From: Cepaea nemoralis
Lineage: Eukaryota > Mollusca > Gastropoda > Stylommatophora > Helicidae
Assembly: GCA_014155875.1 (NCBI GenBank)
Contig: JACEFZ010002102.1
Location: forward strand, 66,001-130,000
Direction of reading: 5' to 3'
Length of the DNA: 64,000 nt
The notes below the pieces were generated by a model. The model had not been told where the DNA came from. It worked only from the letters and a program-made list of their open reading frames with translations, and searched no databases. The position numbers and the translations under genes are program-made. This document shows positions 32,041-44,131 of the stretch, one piece after another (the first letter of the stretch is position 1; each line of letters begins with the position of its first letter).

Positions 32041-33318
32041 CTTAGTTAGCGTAATCAAAAAATACATATATTGTTCACACTTAGATTAATCAGATAGCAC
32101 GTAGTTGTTTGTTCACATTTAGATTAACGAGAAGGCACATATTTGTTTGTTCATATTTAGATTAATCAGAAAATACATTTTTGTTTGCTCACACTTAAAT
32201 TAATCAGAAAACACATTTTTGAATGTTCACATTTAGCTTAATGAAAAAACACATATTTGTTTGTTCACATTATAAATAAGAAAATATGCATTAGTTCATA
32301 TTTAGCTAAATCAGAAAAAAAAACAAAAACTATTTGATTGGTCTCATTTAGCTTAGTTTCAAAACACTTATTTATTTGTTCACATTTAGCTTAATGAGAA
32401 AACACGTACTGTTTTTTTCTTCTCACATAAAGATTTAGTTTAATTTAGTTTAGTCGACGGATCAACATCACGTCATACGGGTGTAACCAATAAGTGCTCC
32501 TTTCTACTCAAGCCTGAGTCCGGAGAATCTTAGCTCAGTGCACGAACTCCGTAGCACCGGCGAGGATCTTGAAATACTTTGGGTAGATTTTTAACTCGAA
32601 ACTTTGCCCGGGCAGCGCCGTTAGGCCACTCTTTTTCGATTTCCAACTGCCAAGGGATTTTTTACGTGCCCAACAATACACACGGGCATCCGATCTGAGC
32701 GATCTCACTACCCAGAGACCAGGGAAGATTGTATTACTAGAGGTTCACGTGAAAAAAATCCCAGCCCTCACCGGGGCTTGACCCGGGACCTCCAGCACTC
32801 GAGGCGGACTGCATACCTCGAGACCACTCAGCGCCCCATCCCCCCCCCCCCGCCCCCCCCCCACACACACATAATGATTTATCAGAAAAGACGTATGTGT
32901 GTGTTCACGTTTAGATACCTCAGAAAACATGTATTTGTGAGTTCACGTTTATATTCCTCAGAAAACATGTATTTGTGTGCTCACATTTAAATACCTCAGA
33001 CAACATGTATTTGTGTGTTCACGTTTAGATACCTCAGAAAACATGTATGTGTTCACATTTAGATACCTCAAAAAACATGTATTTGTGTGTTCACGTTTAG
33101 ATACATAAGAAAACATGTATTTGTGTGTTCACGTTTATATACCTCAGAAAACATGTATTTGTGTGTTCACACTTAGCGTAATCAGAAAATGTGTATGTTT
33201 TGTTCACATGTAAATTGACAGAAAATACTTATTTGGGCGTGTACATTTAGCTTAATCAGAAATCTCGTATGCCTTTGTTTACATGTATCTTAATAAGAAG
33301 ACACGTATTTGTTTATTG
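32041..33318. repeat. About 44-bp minisatellite in two blocks, split by a SINE
   Basis: The units run TTGTTCACATTTAG, a short variable word, then ATCAGAAAACACRTATTTG. The left block is 32041-32437 and the right block 32870-33318, with slightly different consensus sequences (AGCTTAATCAG left, AGATACCTCAG right). The split is exactly the S4 insertion. Confidence 0.92.
32438..32869 (-). repeat. S4 SINE, full-length, 12-bp TSD
   Basis: Reading in reverse, it has a head with A-box-like TGAGTGGTCTCGAGG and B box GGGTCAAGCCCC. A block with CACGTGAACC follows, then the core GCTACGGAGTTCGTGC, the CTCCGGACTCAGGC block, and GTCGACTAAACTAAA as the tail. The TSDs CATAAAGATTTA (32426-32437) and CATAATGATTTA (32870-32881) differ at one base. 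A long C run lies on the left of the TSD at 32870. Confidence 0.88.
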
Positions 33319-33344
33319 GCCCGATATGGGGCACGAGATAGAAT

Positions 33345-33585
33345 TGTTTCTTTTTGTTTTGTAGTCAGCCTGTACTTTGACCTTACTTGCATTTGTGTTT
33401 GTGTATTTCCTATTTTCTCTCGTATAGGACAATGGAAGGCTTGCGAGCAATGATACATATTGCAGTAAAGGCTACAATATAAAGGAAGTCTTGCCAGAAG
33501 CAGTATCATGCTGAGGCATATTGTTGGAGATCCACTGTAGCCAACGTTCATTGCGAGGACGGCACATGACTGCTTAATGTTTCTT
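33345..33585 (+). pseudogene. LINE 3'-terminal fragment
   Basis: About 33500-33560 reads AEAYCWRSTVANVHCEDGT, which lines up with the end of the LINE fragment at 60420-60660 (LEIAANLQCRDDT). Only the last few dozen residues are comparable. Confidence 0.45.
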
Positions 33586-34052
<467 letters not shown>

Positions 34053-34185
34053 AAGAGCAGTCTTATGTGTGAAACTACTAGACGAGAGGGAGAGAGCAAA
34101 ACAAAGAGATTTGGACATTCTCACTGCTAGGTAACAACGAATAACATAAACAAAATCAGCTTAATCAGCATCAAATGATATAGAG

Positions 34186-34578
34186 CAGTGGTTCTCAACC
34201 GATGGCCCCCATCGCCCGGGTGGGGGAGGGGGATTTTAGGGTTTCCGGGGGGTGGGGGGGGGGGGATTAAGATTATTTCAAGATCGCGTGATACAAGAAC
34301 CGATACTTGATATTGATTTCCCCTCCATATTTTACGGTTCTGTACTTCTCACTCTTCTGAAATTCATTTTATAACATACGTAGACCTGCAAATCACGTTT
34401 TATGTAGACGTCTAGACTTGTCTTAGTATGTGTTATTAAATTTATCTTCCAGTTTTACATATACTGTGTAAGTGGAGGGAGAGGGGAAAATTTATAATGA
34501 GAGAATACGAAAGGGGGGAATGACGTTCTGAAAATATGGTGAAGGGGTGCATGGGCCAATAAATGTTGAGAACCACTG
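34186..34578 (-). mobile_element. SPIN/Charlie-like hAT MITE with perfect 8-bp TSD
   Basis: Both ends carry the hAT terminus CAGTGGTTCTCAACC, in inverted orientation; the right copy has one change. The 8-bp duplications ATATAGAG at 34178-34185 and 34579-34586 are identical. The 393-bp interior is the same element as 8097-8561, in the opposite direction and with shorter homopolymer runs. No transposase is encoded. Confidence 0.94.
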
Positions 34579-34829
34579 ATATAGAGGATAATATAATCAT
34601 GATCGCCGATGTCTGTTTTAGACCAACACCCAAAAGAGAGAGGTGAATTGAGTTGTCAAGACATCACAACACTCGAGACACTGCCACGCGTGCTCCTTCC
34701 TCATCTTCAACAACCAGCGAAGAGTCCCAATACTAATGGTACCAGTTATAGCCTGATGATGTGTCTTTCCTCGGAGTACTGAGTGTCGATCAGATGGTCT
34801 GGTCATTCTCTGCCGCTACATCTCTCTAG

Positions 34830-35446
34830 GCTATGAGGATTTTTTGTTATTTGTTCTTCCACATCATACACTTGATCCCAAAGATCCCTGGCAACAGCTG
34901 CCTTATAATACACCAATACACTACACAACGGCGGAAACCCAGCCAATTAGTCCGCCTACTCGTTTTTCAACCATACCAGCATGTCCTGGAGAAAAGATCC
35001 AACAGATACTTCGTATCTTATATTTTTGAACTGAAGCAGGCCACCATGAAGAAGAGAAGGATGCTGTAATTCAAAACTCGGAAACCAGATCCAACTGCAT
35101 GATCTCCTGAGAAGAATACTCAATGTATCCAGAAGAGATATGATCAGAAATGAAGATATAAGTTCTAAAGTGGGGGTTATATCTGCGCTAGATTTTATTA
35201 GAAGGCAGCAAGTCAAATGGTTTTGCCATGCAAGTAGGTTACCAACAAACAGTATACGACAACAAGCAAAGATGTATAGACCAGATGGAAGCAGAGGAAG
35301 AGGCCGACAACGTAAACGATGGACGCAGGGAATAAAAGAGTCCATGGGAATATCGATACATGAAGCCCACAAGCGGGCACTCTCCCGCTGTTCATACTTC
35401 ATCTCGACACCGCAAGGTATAAGAGGAACATGATGAGATCAGATGA
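34830..35446 (+). pseudogene. LINE (LN-D) RT C-terminal region
   Basis: Broken frames read QPYQHVLEKRSNRYF, LHDLLRRILNVSRRDMI, QQVKWFCHASRLPTNSI and DGSRGRGRQRKRW. That is the thumb and tail region of a non-LTR retrotransposon. The 3' end is a GATGAGAT-type repeat at 35430-35456. A much shorter copy with clear TSDs is at 62040-62263. Confidence 0.75.
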
Positions 35447-35456
35447 TCTGAGATGA

Positions 35457-35823
35457 GATTTCACGACAAACCGACTAACATGGCAACATGGTACTGCTGA
35501 ACAGAACTTCCAGCCAGGTAGTGTCTATTTGTTTTTAAAAGATATAATTTTGTTGTTATCTGCCACTTTATCTCAGTCTCTGAAAGTAATTGAAAAACAT
35601 GATTCCACGCAAATGAAATGAGTTCTGTGTTTCTAGACATCTCATTTGCTCAGCAACCAAACACTATTAGTTGGTGTTGAACCGACTCCCGGGAACTGCC
35701 GAGACAGTGTTGGAGATGAAGAAATTGTTCATACAAACTCATATTAGGTTTGTGATGAAATAAATATACACACCTGCAATCTTGTCTATTATTTTCACAA
35801 GTCTGTTTTTTTTTTCTGGGTCG
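35457..35823. other. Unassigned interval
   Basis: Nothing recognised. Confidence 0.4.
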
Positions 35824-35835
35824 TAATATCTTGTT

Positions 35836-36057
35836 CCCGGTCTCCGTGGCTAAGGGCTTGCGAACGCGGTTTGTGAGCCCGTATACCCGGGTTCGAAACA
35901 CGGCGTTGCTGTTTTTTTCGAAAAAGGTATAGGGGCCGGTCGTTCAGAAAGCAATGGCAAACTACTTAACGTAACACTTGCCTAGTACATCAACAGCAGC
36001 TGAAAAATTCTGGTGTTGACTGCAACGTCCCGTAAGGGATACGCAACACAATTACAT
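35836..36057 (+). repeat. S1 SINE, complete, perfect 12-bp TSD
   Basis: The best-preserved tRNA head of the family: GTGGCTAAGGG as A box and GGGTTCGAAACAC as B box. The signature AGCAATGGCAAACTACTTA, CTTGCCTAG, CTGGTGTTGACTGC and a short A-rich end follow. The direct repeats TAATATCTTGTT at 35824-35835 and 36058-36069 are identical. Confidence 0.93.
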
Positions 36058-36069
36058 TAATATCTTGTT

Positions 36070-36792
36070 AAAATTTAATTGTAAGAAGACACAGATTATG
36101 GTTATTACTGGTGAGAAAGAAAAACTACAATGTAATATACAGGTAATTGAGAACATTCTTAAACAAGTTAATCTATACAACTGTCTCGGAACAGACACAA
36201 CATCTGATAAAAGGTGCTTGAAGAGATAAGAACAGGAATCACTATGGCGAAGGTTGCTTTTTGCAAGATCGAAAACATACCGACCAAAAAAAAAAATATG
36301 TCAATCGCAACGAGAAAAAGAGTATTGAGATGCTCCATAGAACCTGTACTTTTGTATGGATGTGAAGCGTATACAATGAGCAAACAAGCTGAAAAACATA
36401 TAATGGCAGAGGGAATGTGATTTCTGAGGAAAACGCAAAGAATACAATTGGACAAGCAGAAAAACTAATGAGCAAGTTCTTCAAGAAGCAGATGAAAACC
36501 GTAAACTGATTAGAAAAATTAGAGATAGTCATATTTTTGTTGCAAATTATGAGAAAAATTAAACGAGAGAAATTGGTGACAATTGGCAAGTTTCAGGGGA
36601 GACAATGACAACGGTCATCGACAAGGAAATATCACTGCTAAGAAGGAAAGGAATAGGCAAACTTTACAGATACCTAGAATATCATGTTTTGTCATTTAAT
36701 AGAGAATCAGAGAAATCAACGACTCTCGTGATTGTGTGAGATATTGAAACATGACAGCCCAAGCTAATCTGTATGTCATGTGATGATGATGA
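36070..36792 (+). pseudogene. Old RTE-type LINE copy (LN-A)
   Basis: Starts within the RT thumb region (NCKKTQIMVI, then NIQVIENILKQV). Frameshifts follow, then RKRVLRCSIEPVLLYGCEA and an ATGATGATG tail near 36780. It aligns along its length with 38290-38985 but is far more diverged, so it is an older insertion. Confidence 0.82.
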
Positions 36793-37515
36793 ATTGTCAT
36801 GTCTGCCTGTTTGTTCAACCATCTTTTTGTCTCTCTGTCAGGTCCACCAGACTATTCCACCGTCTGTGTATCGTTCTGTCAGGTCCTCCTGTCTGTTCTT
36901 CAATCTGTTTGTCCCTCTACCTGTGTTGCGAATCTGTTCCTCTAGCTTTATGTTCCTCCTCAGGTCAGTAGGAGTAGTTCTCCATCTTTTGTATCCCACA
37001 GTCACTTCCGCCATTATGTTTGCTCCTTCGTATTTGTGTCACTTTTTCAGGTCCGCATGTCTGTCTATTTACTCCTCTTGTTCCTCCTCTGTGTGTCTCT
37101 CTGCCATTGGCATAACGAAGAAGCAAATAATAGATTGCAAGATTTATTTATTGCGTAGCATATTTCGCTGCATCTCGTCAGGTACATACTGCAGAATTAA
37201 CATAACCGAAAGTATGTAACTGTTTGCAATTTTTAACAATATCCTTGAAATCTGGAGCAAGTGTACTTGTTGAAATTAGCATGACAGCTTGCAATTTGCA
37301 GTCCGACAATAAAGACCTATTCTTAAATTTGTTGATCTAGCAAGGGGATGCTTGCTCGTAAATGCATTTTGATCCAAACAATGATACAAGTTTAGCTGCA
37401 AGGTTTTTCAAGTTGGGAAGTGATTCTTGTGATAAGTATGTGGATTGGAATTTGGCCAAAATTCCATCTCACAATGTCTGGACAGAGCTTCAGAGAACAT
37501 ATGGTGCCCAAACGA
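36793..37515. other. Unassigned interval, TGTC-rich at first
   Basis: Degenerate CTGTC words to about 37100, then unique sequence. The frame at 37362-37520 is not recognised. Confidence 0.4.
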
Positions 37516-37518
37516 CAT

Positions 37519-37600
<82 letters not shown>
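37519..37600. repeat. (CT)n microsatellite
   Basis: An uninterrupted CT run of about 41 units. Confidence 0.97.
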
Positions 37601-37602
<2 letters not shown>

Positions 37603-37669
37603 CCTTGCCTTGCCTTGTTTGATCCAGAGGAATGGATGACCAGTACATCTGGAACAAGGTAGGCTGCAG

Positions 37670-37808
37670 ACGCTGGCGGCTCAGCGTCAAACCTCCGAGA
37701 CTGGGACTTGACTTAGAGGCGTTCAGCCAAATCCCGCAGGTAAGGGTCGTATACGCACCCGGGCCACTGGGCACGTACACCTGTCAATCGCAAGTGTCTG
37801 GACCTGTA
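37670..37808 (-). rRNA. Diverged fragment resembling the 3' region of 28S rRNA
   Basis: The plus strand contains TGACTTAGAGGCGTTCAG followed closely by AATCCCGCAG, and further on GTACACC and TGTCTGGACCTG. In known animal 28S genes the reverse complement has these words in the same order and similar spacing (GACTTAGAGGCGTTCAG, AATCCCACAG, TACACC, TGTCTGAACCTG). The sequence before the block is only loosely similar, and after 37808 the resemblance stops. It is a short dispersed rRNA pseudogene or an rRNA-derived piece of a retroelement, not a functional gene. Judged from memory of the rRNA consensus. Confidence 0.55.
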
Positions 37809-37939
37809 TAAGCGTGTACTACCGTCAGACTCCCCGCCTGACTCGTGTGGCTCCCGCAACCAACGAGAATAGGCTCTCCGGAGATATTGCTCGTCTGTTG
37901 CGGAAAAATCTCCCCTACTGAATAAGTAAAGAAACGATA

Positions 37940-38985
37940 AAAGTAGTGGTATTTCAATTGATGCTTGAAGATCTACAAACTGATGGAAAAGACCTTAGAC
38001 TTGCAAAAAACATATATTGGAAACAACAAGCTGCCATAAGAGTTGATAATGAAGTAAGCCAATATCAGCCTATTAAGAGAGGTGTGAGACAGGGATGTGT
38101 AATGTCTCCAGATCTGTTTTCTCTGTACAGTGAAAGTATTTTCAGAAATATTGAAGATATGGAAGGAATCAACATTGGGGGACGATGCATCAATAACATT
38201 AGATATGCAGATGATACAGTCTTGATTGCAGACAATGAACAGGACATGCAAAATTTAGTAGATGCGGTTGTTACTCACAGTGAACAACTAGGGTTAGAAT
38301 TAAATTGTAAAAAAACACAGATTATGGTCGTCACTAGGAAGAACGAAATACCACAATGTAATATACAAGTAAATGGGAATATTCTTCAACAAGTCAATAG
38401 GTACAATTATCTCGGAATAGTAATAACATCTGATGGGAGATGCCTTGAAGAGATTAGAACAAGAATCGCCATGGCAAAAGTAGCCTTTAGCAAGATGAAA
38501 AACATACTGACCAATAAAAAGATGTCAATTGAAACGAGAAAAAGAGTGTTGAGATGCTACATAGAACCTGTACTTTTATATGGATGTGAAGCTTGGATTA
38601 ATGAGCAGTCAGGCTGAAAAACATCTGATGGCGTAGAAATGTGGTTTCTGAGGAAAATGCAAAGAATACCATGGACAGCCAGAAAGACCAATGAACAAGT
38701 CCTTCAAGAAATAAATGAAGATCGTAAACTGATTAGAGACATTAGACGTAGACAGTCACAATTTTTTGGGCATGTTATGAGAAGAAATGATTTGGAGAAC
38801 TTGGTGACAATTGGTAAGATCGAGGGGAACAGACCAAGGGGAAGACCTAGAAGCAAGTACCTGGATGGCTTGGCCTTGTGGCATGGTCGAGACAGAAACA
38901 CGGAGCTGATCCACGACTCTGGTGATCGAGTGAGATGGCAGAACATGACCGTCCACGCTCACCGGCATGGCACGTGATGGATGGA
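37940..38985 (+). mobile_element. RTE-type LINE (LN-A), RT and C-terminal region
   Basis: A 5'-truncated non-LTR retrotransposon. The open frame 37946-38617 shows RT motifs GVRQGCVMSPDLFSLY and RYADDTVLIADN (catalytic DD), then LELNCKKTQIMVV, YNYLGIVITSDGR and RKRVLRCYIEPVLLYGCEA. A frameshift near 38600-38640 moves the tail (KMQRIPWTARKTNEQVLQE, FFGHVMRR, GNRPRGRPRSKYLDGL) to another frame. This thumb/tail arrangement is that of BovB/RTE-clade LINEs, and the GGATGGATGG end fits their simple-repeat tails. It is one of the youngest-looking RTE copies here. Confidence 0.9.
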
Positions 38986-38989
38986 TGGA

Positions 38990-40510
38990 TTTTAATTGCG
39001 CTTGCGCTTCCACCTATGCTACACCCTTTAAGTGTCTTCACAAAGTTGGACTCCATCAAACCATCTGACTTGAATTTCTCTTTCAGATCATGATCTGCTT
39101 GTAAGTCAAGCAGCTCCAACTGTGTGTCCTCTGTGGCTGTATCAACTTCTGCACTAAAAGGGGAACTGAGAATATTGAACTGTGGCTCTAAGTTCTTGAA
39201 ATCTTGGAATCTATATACAAAGTCTTCAGTTAATGCATCTAATTTGGCTTTGTATTTATCAGTCATTTCACCAGAAATGGTTTCTTGTTTCAGCAAAGGG
39301 AAGTTACAAAAAACGTTTTTCACTTGCTTGTCTGGAGAACAGTGAGAGTTTTGCCTGAAATGATTTTACATGTACATACAAGGCATGTGCAAACACACCA
39401 CTGCCCTGAAATTTGACATTCAGTTCATTTAACTTTTCCATAATTTCAATGGCAAACATAAAGTCTAACTTCCACTCTTTATTGACAATGTTAGTATTAA
39501 AGTTACATGCAATGCCCTTCATCTCCAGGAACATCACTATTTCTTCTCTGAGGTCCCACACTTGCCTCAATACCTTGCCGAGACTCAGCCACTGGTGAGA
39601 CTCGAACACTGGGGTGGTACACGACATCGGAATGTTCAGTTTCCAAATCGTCAAGTAATGCCTTGAACTTTCTGTGATTAAGTTCTGTTGATCTGATGAG
39701 GCTGATGACACTGACAACTGGGTCAATAACGTGCTTGATATTCAAAACAGTTTACACAGACTTTCTTGATGAATCACACAGTGAAGTGGTAATGATGTGT
39801 GGTCGGAATATTCTGCTTTAATCTCATCCTTATCCAACGTTACCAGACCTACATTTTTTTCCAGTCAAAGCAGGAGCTCCGTCAGTTGTAACACTTGCAG
39901 GTTCTTCCAAACCAACCCAGTTCTTTCAATACAATTAGTAACATCATTGAATATATCATGACATGTGGTATTTGAGTGACTGAAAACTCAGTAACTCTTC
40001 AGTGAGTTTGAAAGAAGTGTTTATTCCACTTACAAATATCAATAATTGGGCAGTATCATGTACATCGGTACTCGCATCCAATGCAAGAGGGTACCACACA
40101 CATTTTTTACTTGCATCTTGAAGTTTATGCATCAAATTGTCACTTATCTTGTCAAAACGTCTGACCACAGTTCTTCTTGATAAAGTAATGTTGTCAAATT
40201 AGTTGCTTTGTTGTTGTTGTTGTTCTGGACATATAATGTTTGTACATCTAGCAAACATTCCTTGATGAACTCGCCATCAGAAAATAGCTTGTTCTGTTTT
40301 ACAATTCTGTGTGAGAGCACACGACTAGCTTCTGTTGCAGCATCTTGAATTGAAGACTGTTTAAAGAAGACAGTTTGCTGTTTCTCCAAATTTTTCACCA
40401 ACTCCAGGCATTTCGTTTCCCTGTCTTCGGATGTTAAATTGTATCCGAAATCGGAATGTTTTGTTTGATAATGTCTTTTTTTTTTTTCAAATCCCGAAAC
40501 AACCAATAAA
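38990..40510 (-). pseudogene. Broken hAT-type (ZBED/SCAND3-like) transposase
   Basis: Minus-strand frames in order from 40506: the end of a BED-type zinc finger (KRHYQTKH), then ESRxLSHRIVKQNKLFSDGEFIKECLL. Next is PLALDASTDVHDTAQLLIFV, the first catalytic-Asp region of the hAT family. After that come HQWLSLGKVLRQVWDLREEI and the C-terminal NEPQF-like/LSSPFSAEVD/QLELLDLQAD dimerisation block. At least four frameshifts separate them, and the front of the zinc finger is missing. The protein is like those in Charlie-type transposons and in domesticated GTF2IRD2/ZBED genes. No CAGTGGTTCTCAACC termini were found around it, so it cannot be tied directly to the MITEs. Confidence 0.85.
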
Positions 40511-40860
40511 TCAATTTGATTATTGCTCGCTGGATTTTAGGAGGCCTGGTGTTCCTTGCCAGTAAGAAGTTCTAATCGTTCGGGTCCACATCGATTGACG
40601 GACGTCAGTCGCGGCGATTGGGCAATCTTGAGCATAGCCTACGATGGGTGACGTTGTGGTGATCTGTTATGATAATTTGGCTGTGTCCAGTGTATGCCGC
40701 GTGGTTATACTCCCGCTTCACACGCGTGATCCGGGGCTTGTTTCCGGATCCGGTCAGGGATATGCACTACTGACGAGCTCAAACGAGAGCGAAACTCGAG
40801 TATAGTGCTTCCATATTGACGTGGATAGGCCTTGGGTTCATACCGGAATACGGTCAGAGT
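40511..40860. other. Unassigned interval, possible tRNA-like segment
   Basis: GC-richer than its flanks. 40690-40770 (GCGTGGTTATACTCCCGC, later TTTCCGGATCC) has a vague tRNA-like look, but no proper B box, so no SINE is called. Confidence 0.3.
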
Positions 40861-40869
40861 TGCCAGTGG

Positions 40870-41690
40870 TGGATTGTGCTCAATATTTAGAAGTCAATTC
40901 CTCCCGTATAGACATCAAGGACCCAAAACGATTCTTCACTTCAACGTTGTATGCATCTGGTAGTTTTGTGAGATCAAAACAAAGTGGCCTTGGTCCTCGA
41001 GTAAGCTTTTTGAGTTTTACTTTCACATCTGCTTCTAATAAGTGATGATCTGTATCACAGTCTGCACTTTGTAAGTTTTTTGACGATGTTATGCTCGATC
41101 TCCATCTTCTTTGTATTAAAATACAATCTATCTGGTGTTTGGTAGTACTGTCCGGGAACTTCCACATGAAGAGTCTTCATGGGTGTTATTTAAAAAGTGT
41201 GCTCGCTATCGTTAACTCATTTTCTGTGAAACATTCAATTAATTTGTCACCTGCATCATTTCTATTTGCCAATCCAGATTTTCCTAAAAGGTGTCTCTTA
41301 TGTTCAGTTCTTCCTGTACCCACTGTTGCATTAAAATCTCCCATTATAATTGTTATGTTATTATGACCAATATTATTTAACGTGTCTTGCAGTGTGCTAT
41401 AAAATTCGTCAATTTCGTCTTCCTCTGCTGTTGAAGTAGGTGCCTGAAAGTGTATGAGAGTTGTGTTTTTTGGATGGCCTTTAAATCTGACAGCGAGGAT
41501 TCTATCACTAACCGGGTTATACCCAATTAAAGCTTTTGCAATTATTTTATCTAAACAAAATGCCACTCCCCTCTGGCCTCCGACATTCAGGTAGATTATT
41601 TTCACACTTAAATCTCCCCGTATATTGCTGTCCACGGAAGTCAACTACCCGTCCTTCACAATTCCCTCTTATAGTCATTACAGTTATCTT
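40870..41690 (-). pseudogene. Isolated LINE APE-type endonuclease fragment
   Basis: Minus-strand frames 41644-41186 and 41167-40880 carry PVSDRILAVRFKGHP, APTSTAEEDEIDEFY and the catalytic motif MGDFNATVG. In the second frame is TDHHLLEADVKVKL, matching the SDHHxL end of the domain. The N-terminal SETRW-type motif is absent, and there is no RT downstream. Because LINEs normally truncate from the 5' end, an endonuclease without its RT needs later deletion or rearrangement. A Helitron sits immediately beyond its 5' side at 41706. Confidence 0.82.
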
Positions 41691-42087
41691 ATTTATAATA
41701 GGGAATCTCCGTCTGTATGTATGTCTGTATGCCCTTTATGCGTTCGCGAACGGTCCGTCCGATTGAGATGAAATTTTCTACACGTCTTCCTCTCATTCCC
41801 GCGCTGCCAACTGTCATAGTTTTTTTTAATTCTTCCTCCTCCTCCCTCCTCCCCTCCTAAATACGTACGTAAATATATGATGATGATGATGAAAGAATCC
41901 CTGAACCACAACGCTAGGAAAAGCGAAGAAAATGACGTGGCTACACAGAATCGTCACACGGCAATGTCAATAACAACTCATCTTTTTATGTGTAAAGAAG
42001 TTATCTAAAGTCATGTAGAAGGGAAGAACAATCAATAGAAGGACCGAAATCACAGAACCTAGACGAGTATAAATTGGGAATGGCGAA

Positions 42088-43690
42088 CTCCCTCCTCCTC
42101 CCTTCTCCTCCTCCTCCCTCCTGCCTCTACCTCCTCCTCCTCTCTCCTCCTAATCCCTCTACCTCCTCCTCCCTCCTCCTCCTCTCCCTCCTCCCCTCCT
42201 CACCTTCCCTCCTCCTCTCCCTCCTCCCCCTCCACCTCCTCCTCCTCCCTCTCCCTCCTCCTCTCCCTCCTTCTCCTCCCTCCTCCTCCCTCTTCCTCCT
42301 ACTCCTTCTCACTCTTCCTCTTCCATCCTCCTCCCTCTTCCTCCTCCTCCTCCCTCTTCCTCCCCCATCCTCCTCCTCCTCCTTCTCCCTTTCCCTCCTC
42401 ATTCTCCTTCCTCCTCCCTCTCCCTCCTCCTTCTCCCTCTTCCTCCTCCCTCCTCCTCCCTCCTTCTCCTTCCTCCTTCTCCCTCCACCTCCTTCTCCTC
42501 CTCCTCCTCTCTCCTCCCTCCTCCTCCTCTCTCCTCCTCCCCCTCCTCCTTCCTCCGCCCCCTCCCTCCTCCTCTCTCCTCCTCCTCTCCCTCCTCCTCC
42601 TTCTCCCTCCTCCTCCTCCCTCCTCCTCCTCCTCCCTCCTCCTCCCCTCCTTCTTCCTCCTCCTCCCTCTTTCTCTTCCTCCTCCCTCCTCCTACCGCCT
42701 CCCTCCTCCCTCCTCCTCGCTCTTTCTCCTACTCCCTCCTCCTCCCTCCTTCTCCCTCCTCCTCCTCCTCTCTCCTCCTCCTCCTCTCTCCTCCTCCCTC
42801 CTCCTCCCTCTTACTCCTCTTACCCTCCTCCTCCCTCCTCCTCCTCACTCCTCCTCCTCACTCCTCCTCCTCCCTTTCCCTCCTCCCCGTCCTCATTCTC
42901 CCTTCTCCTCCTTCTCCCTCCTCCCTCCTCCTTCCTCCTTCTCCCTCCTCCTCCCTCCTCCTCCTTCTCCTCCTCCTTCTCCCTCCTCCTCCCTCTTTCT
43001 CCTCCTCTCCCCTCCTCCTCCCTCCTCCTACCACCTCCCTCCTCCTATCTCCTCCCTCCTCCTCGCTCTTTCTCCTACTCCCTCCTCCTCCCTCCTCTTC
43101 CTCCTTCCCCCTTCTCCCTCCTCCTATCTCCTCCTCCTCCCTCTTCCTCCTCTTACCTCCTCCTCCCTCCTCCTCCTCCTCCATCTCTCCTCATTCCTCC
43201 CTCCTACTCTTGTCTCCTCCTCCTCCCTCCTTCTCCTCCCTCCGCCTAATATGAATTAAATATGCTCCCCACCAGGGGATTCCTCCTCCCTCTTCCTCCT
43301 CTTACCTCCTCCTCCATCCTCCTCCTCACTCCTCCTCCTCCCTTTCCCTCCTCCCCCTCCTCATTCTCCCTCCTCCTCCTTCTCCCTCCTCCTTCCTCCT
43401 TTTCCTCCTCCTTCTCCCTCCTCCTCCCTCTTTCTCCTCCTCTCCCCTCCTCCCTCCTCCTACCACCTCCCTCCTCCTATCTCCTCCCTCCTCCTCGCTC
43501 TTCCTCCTACTCCCTCCTCCTCCCTCCTCCTCCTTCCTCCTTCTCCCTCCTCCTCCTATCTCCTCCTCCTCCCTCTTCCTCCTCTTACCTCCTCCTCCCT
43601 CCTCCTCCTCCATCTCTCCTCATTCCTCCCTCCTACTCTTGTCTCCTCCTCCTCCCTCCTGCTCCCTCCTTCTTCTCCCTCCGCCTAATA
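42088..43690. repeat. 1.6-kb pyrimidine (CCT)n tract inside the Helitron
   Basis: CCTCCTCCCT words with almost no purines on the plus strand. The segment from about 42800 to 43276 and the segment 43286-43712 are near-duplicates, each ending in ATATGAATTAAAT plus the Helitron end block. The polypurine minus strand could form triplex DNA. The 391-codon Ser/Leu/Pro frame is not a gene. Confidence 0.92.
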
Positions 43691-43974
43691 TGAATTAAAT
43701 TATATGCTCCCCACCAGGGACTAGGCGAAGCCGGGCCGGGTCGTCGTTTTTGGGAACGGGAACGGGAGCAGGGGCCGAATATGCATTAAATAAGACGCTC
43801 TATTTACCCAAGTTAATTGTTGGGGGAAGATGTAAAGATCTTTCAAGTGCTCTTTCTAATAATAGACAGACAGACAGTAGATAGTCGGGAACGGGAACGG
43901 GAGCTTATATGACTACTTATATGAATTAAATGAAATGCTCCCCACCAGGGACTGGGCGAAGCCGGGCCGGGTCA

Positions 43975-44092
43975 GACAGACAGACAGACAGACATATAGA
44001 CAGACAGACAGACAAGCAGACAGACAGACAGATAGATAGATAGATCCCCGCCAGGCAGATAGACAGACAGACAAGCAGACAGACAGACAGAC

Positions 44093-44131
<39 letters not shown>

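Noticed and set aside
35836..35915. Functional tRNA gene
   Set aside because: A and B boxes are present, but the sequence does not fold into a proper cloverleaf and continues into a SINE body with TSDs.
40681..40780. tRNA-derived SINE head
   Set aside because: B box not recognisable and no second copy in the window.
42074..43249. 391-codon Ser/Leu/Pro frame and purine-strand Glu/Arg/Gly frames
   Set aside because: Translation of the CCT repeat inside the Helitron; no domain and no stable period at the codon level.
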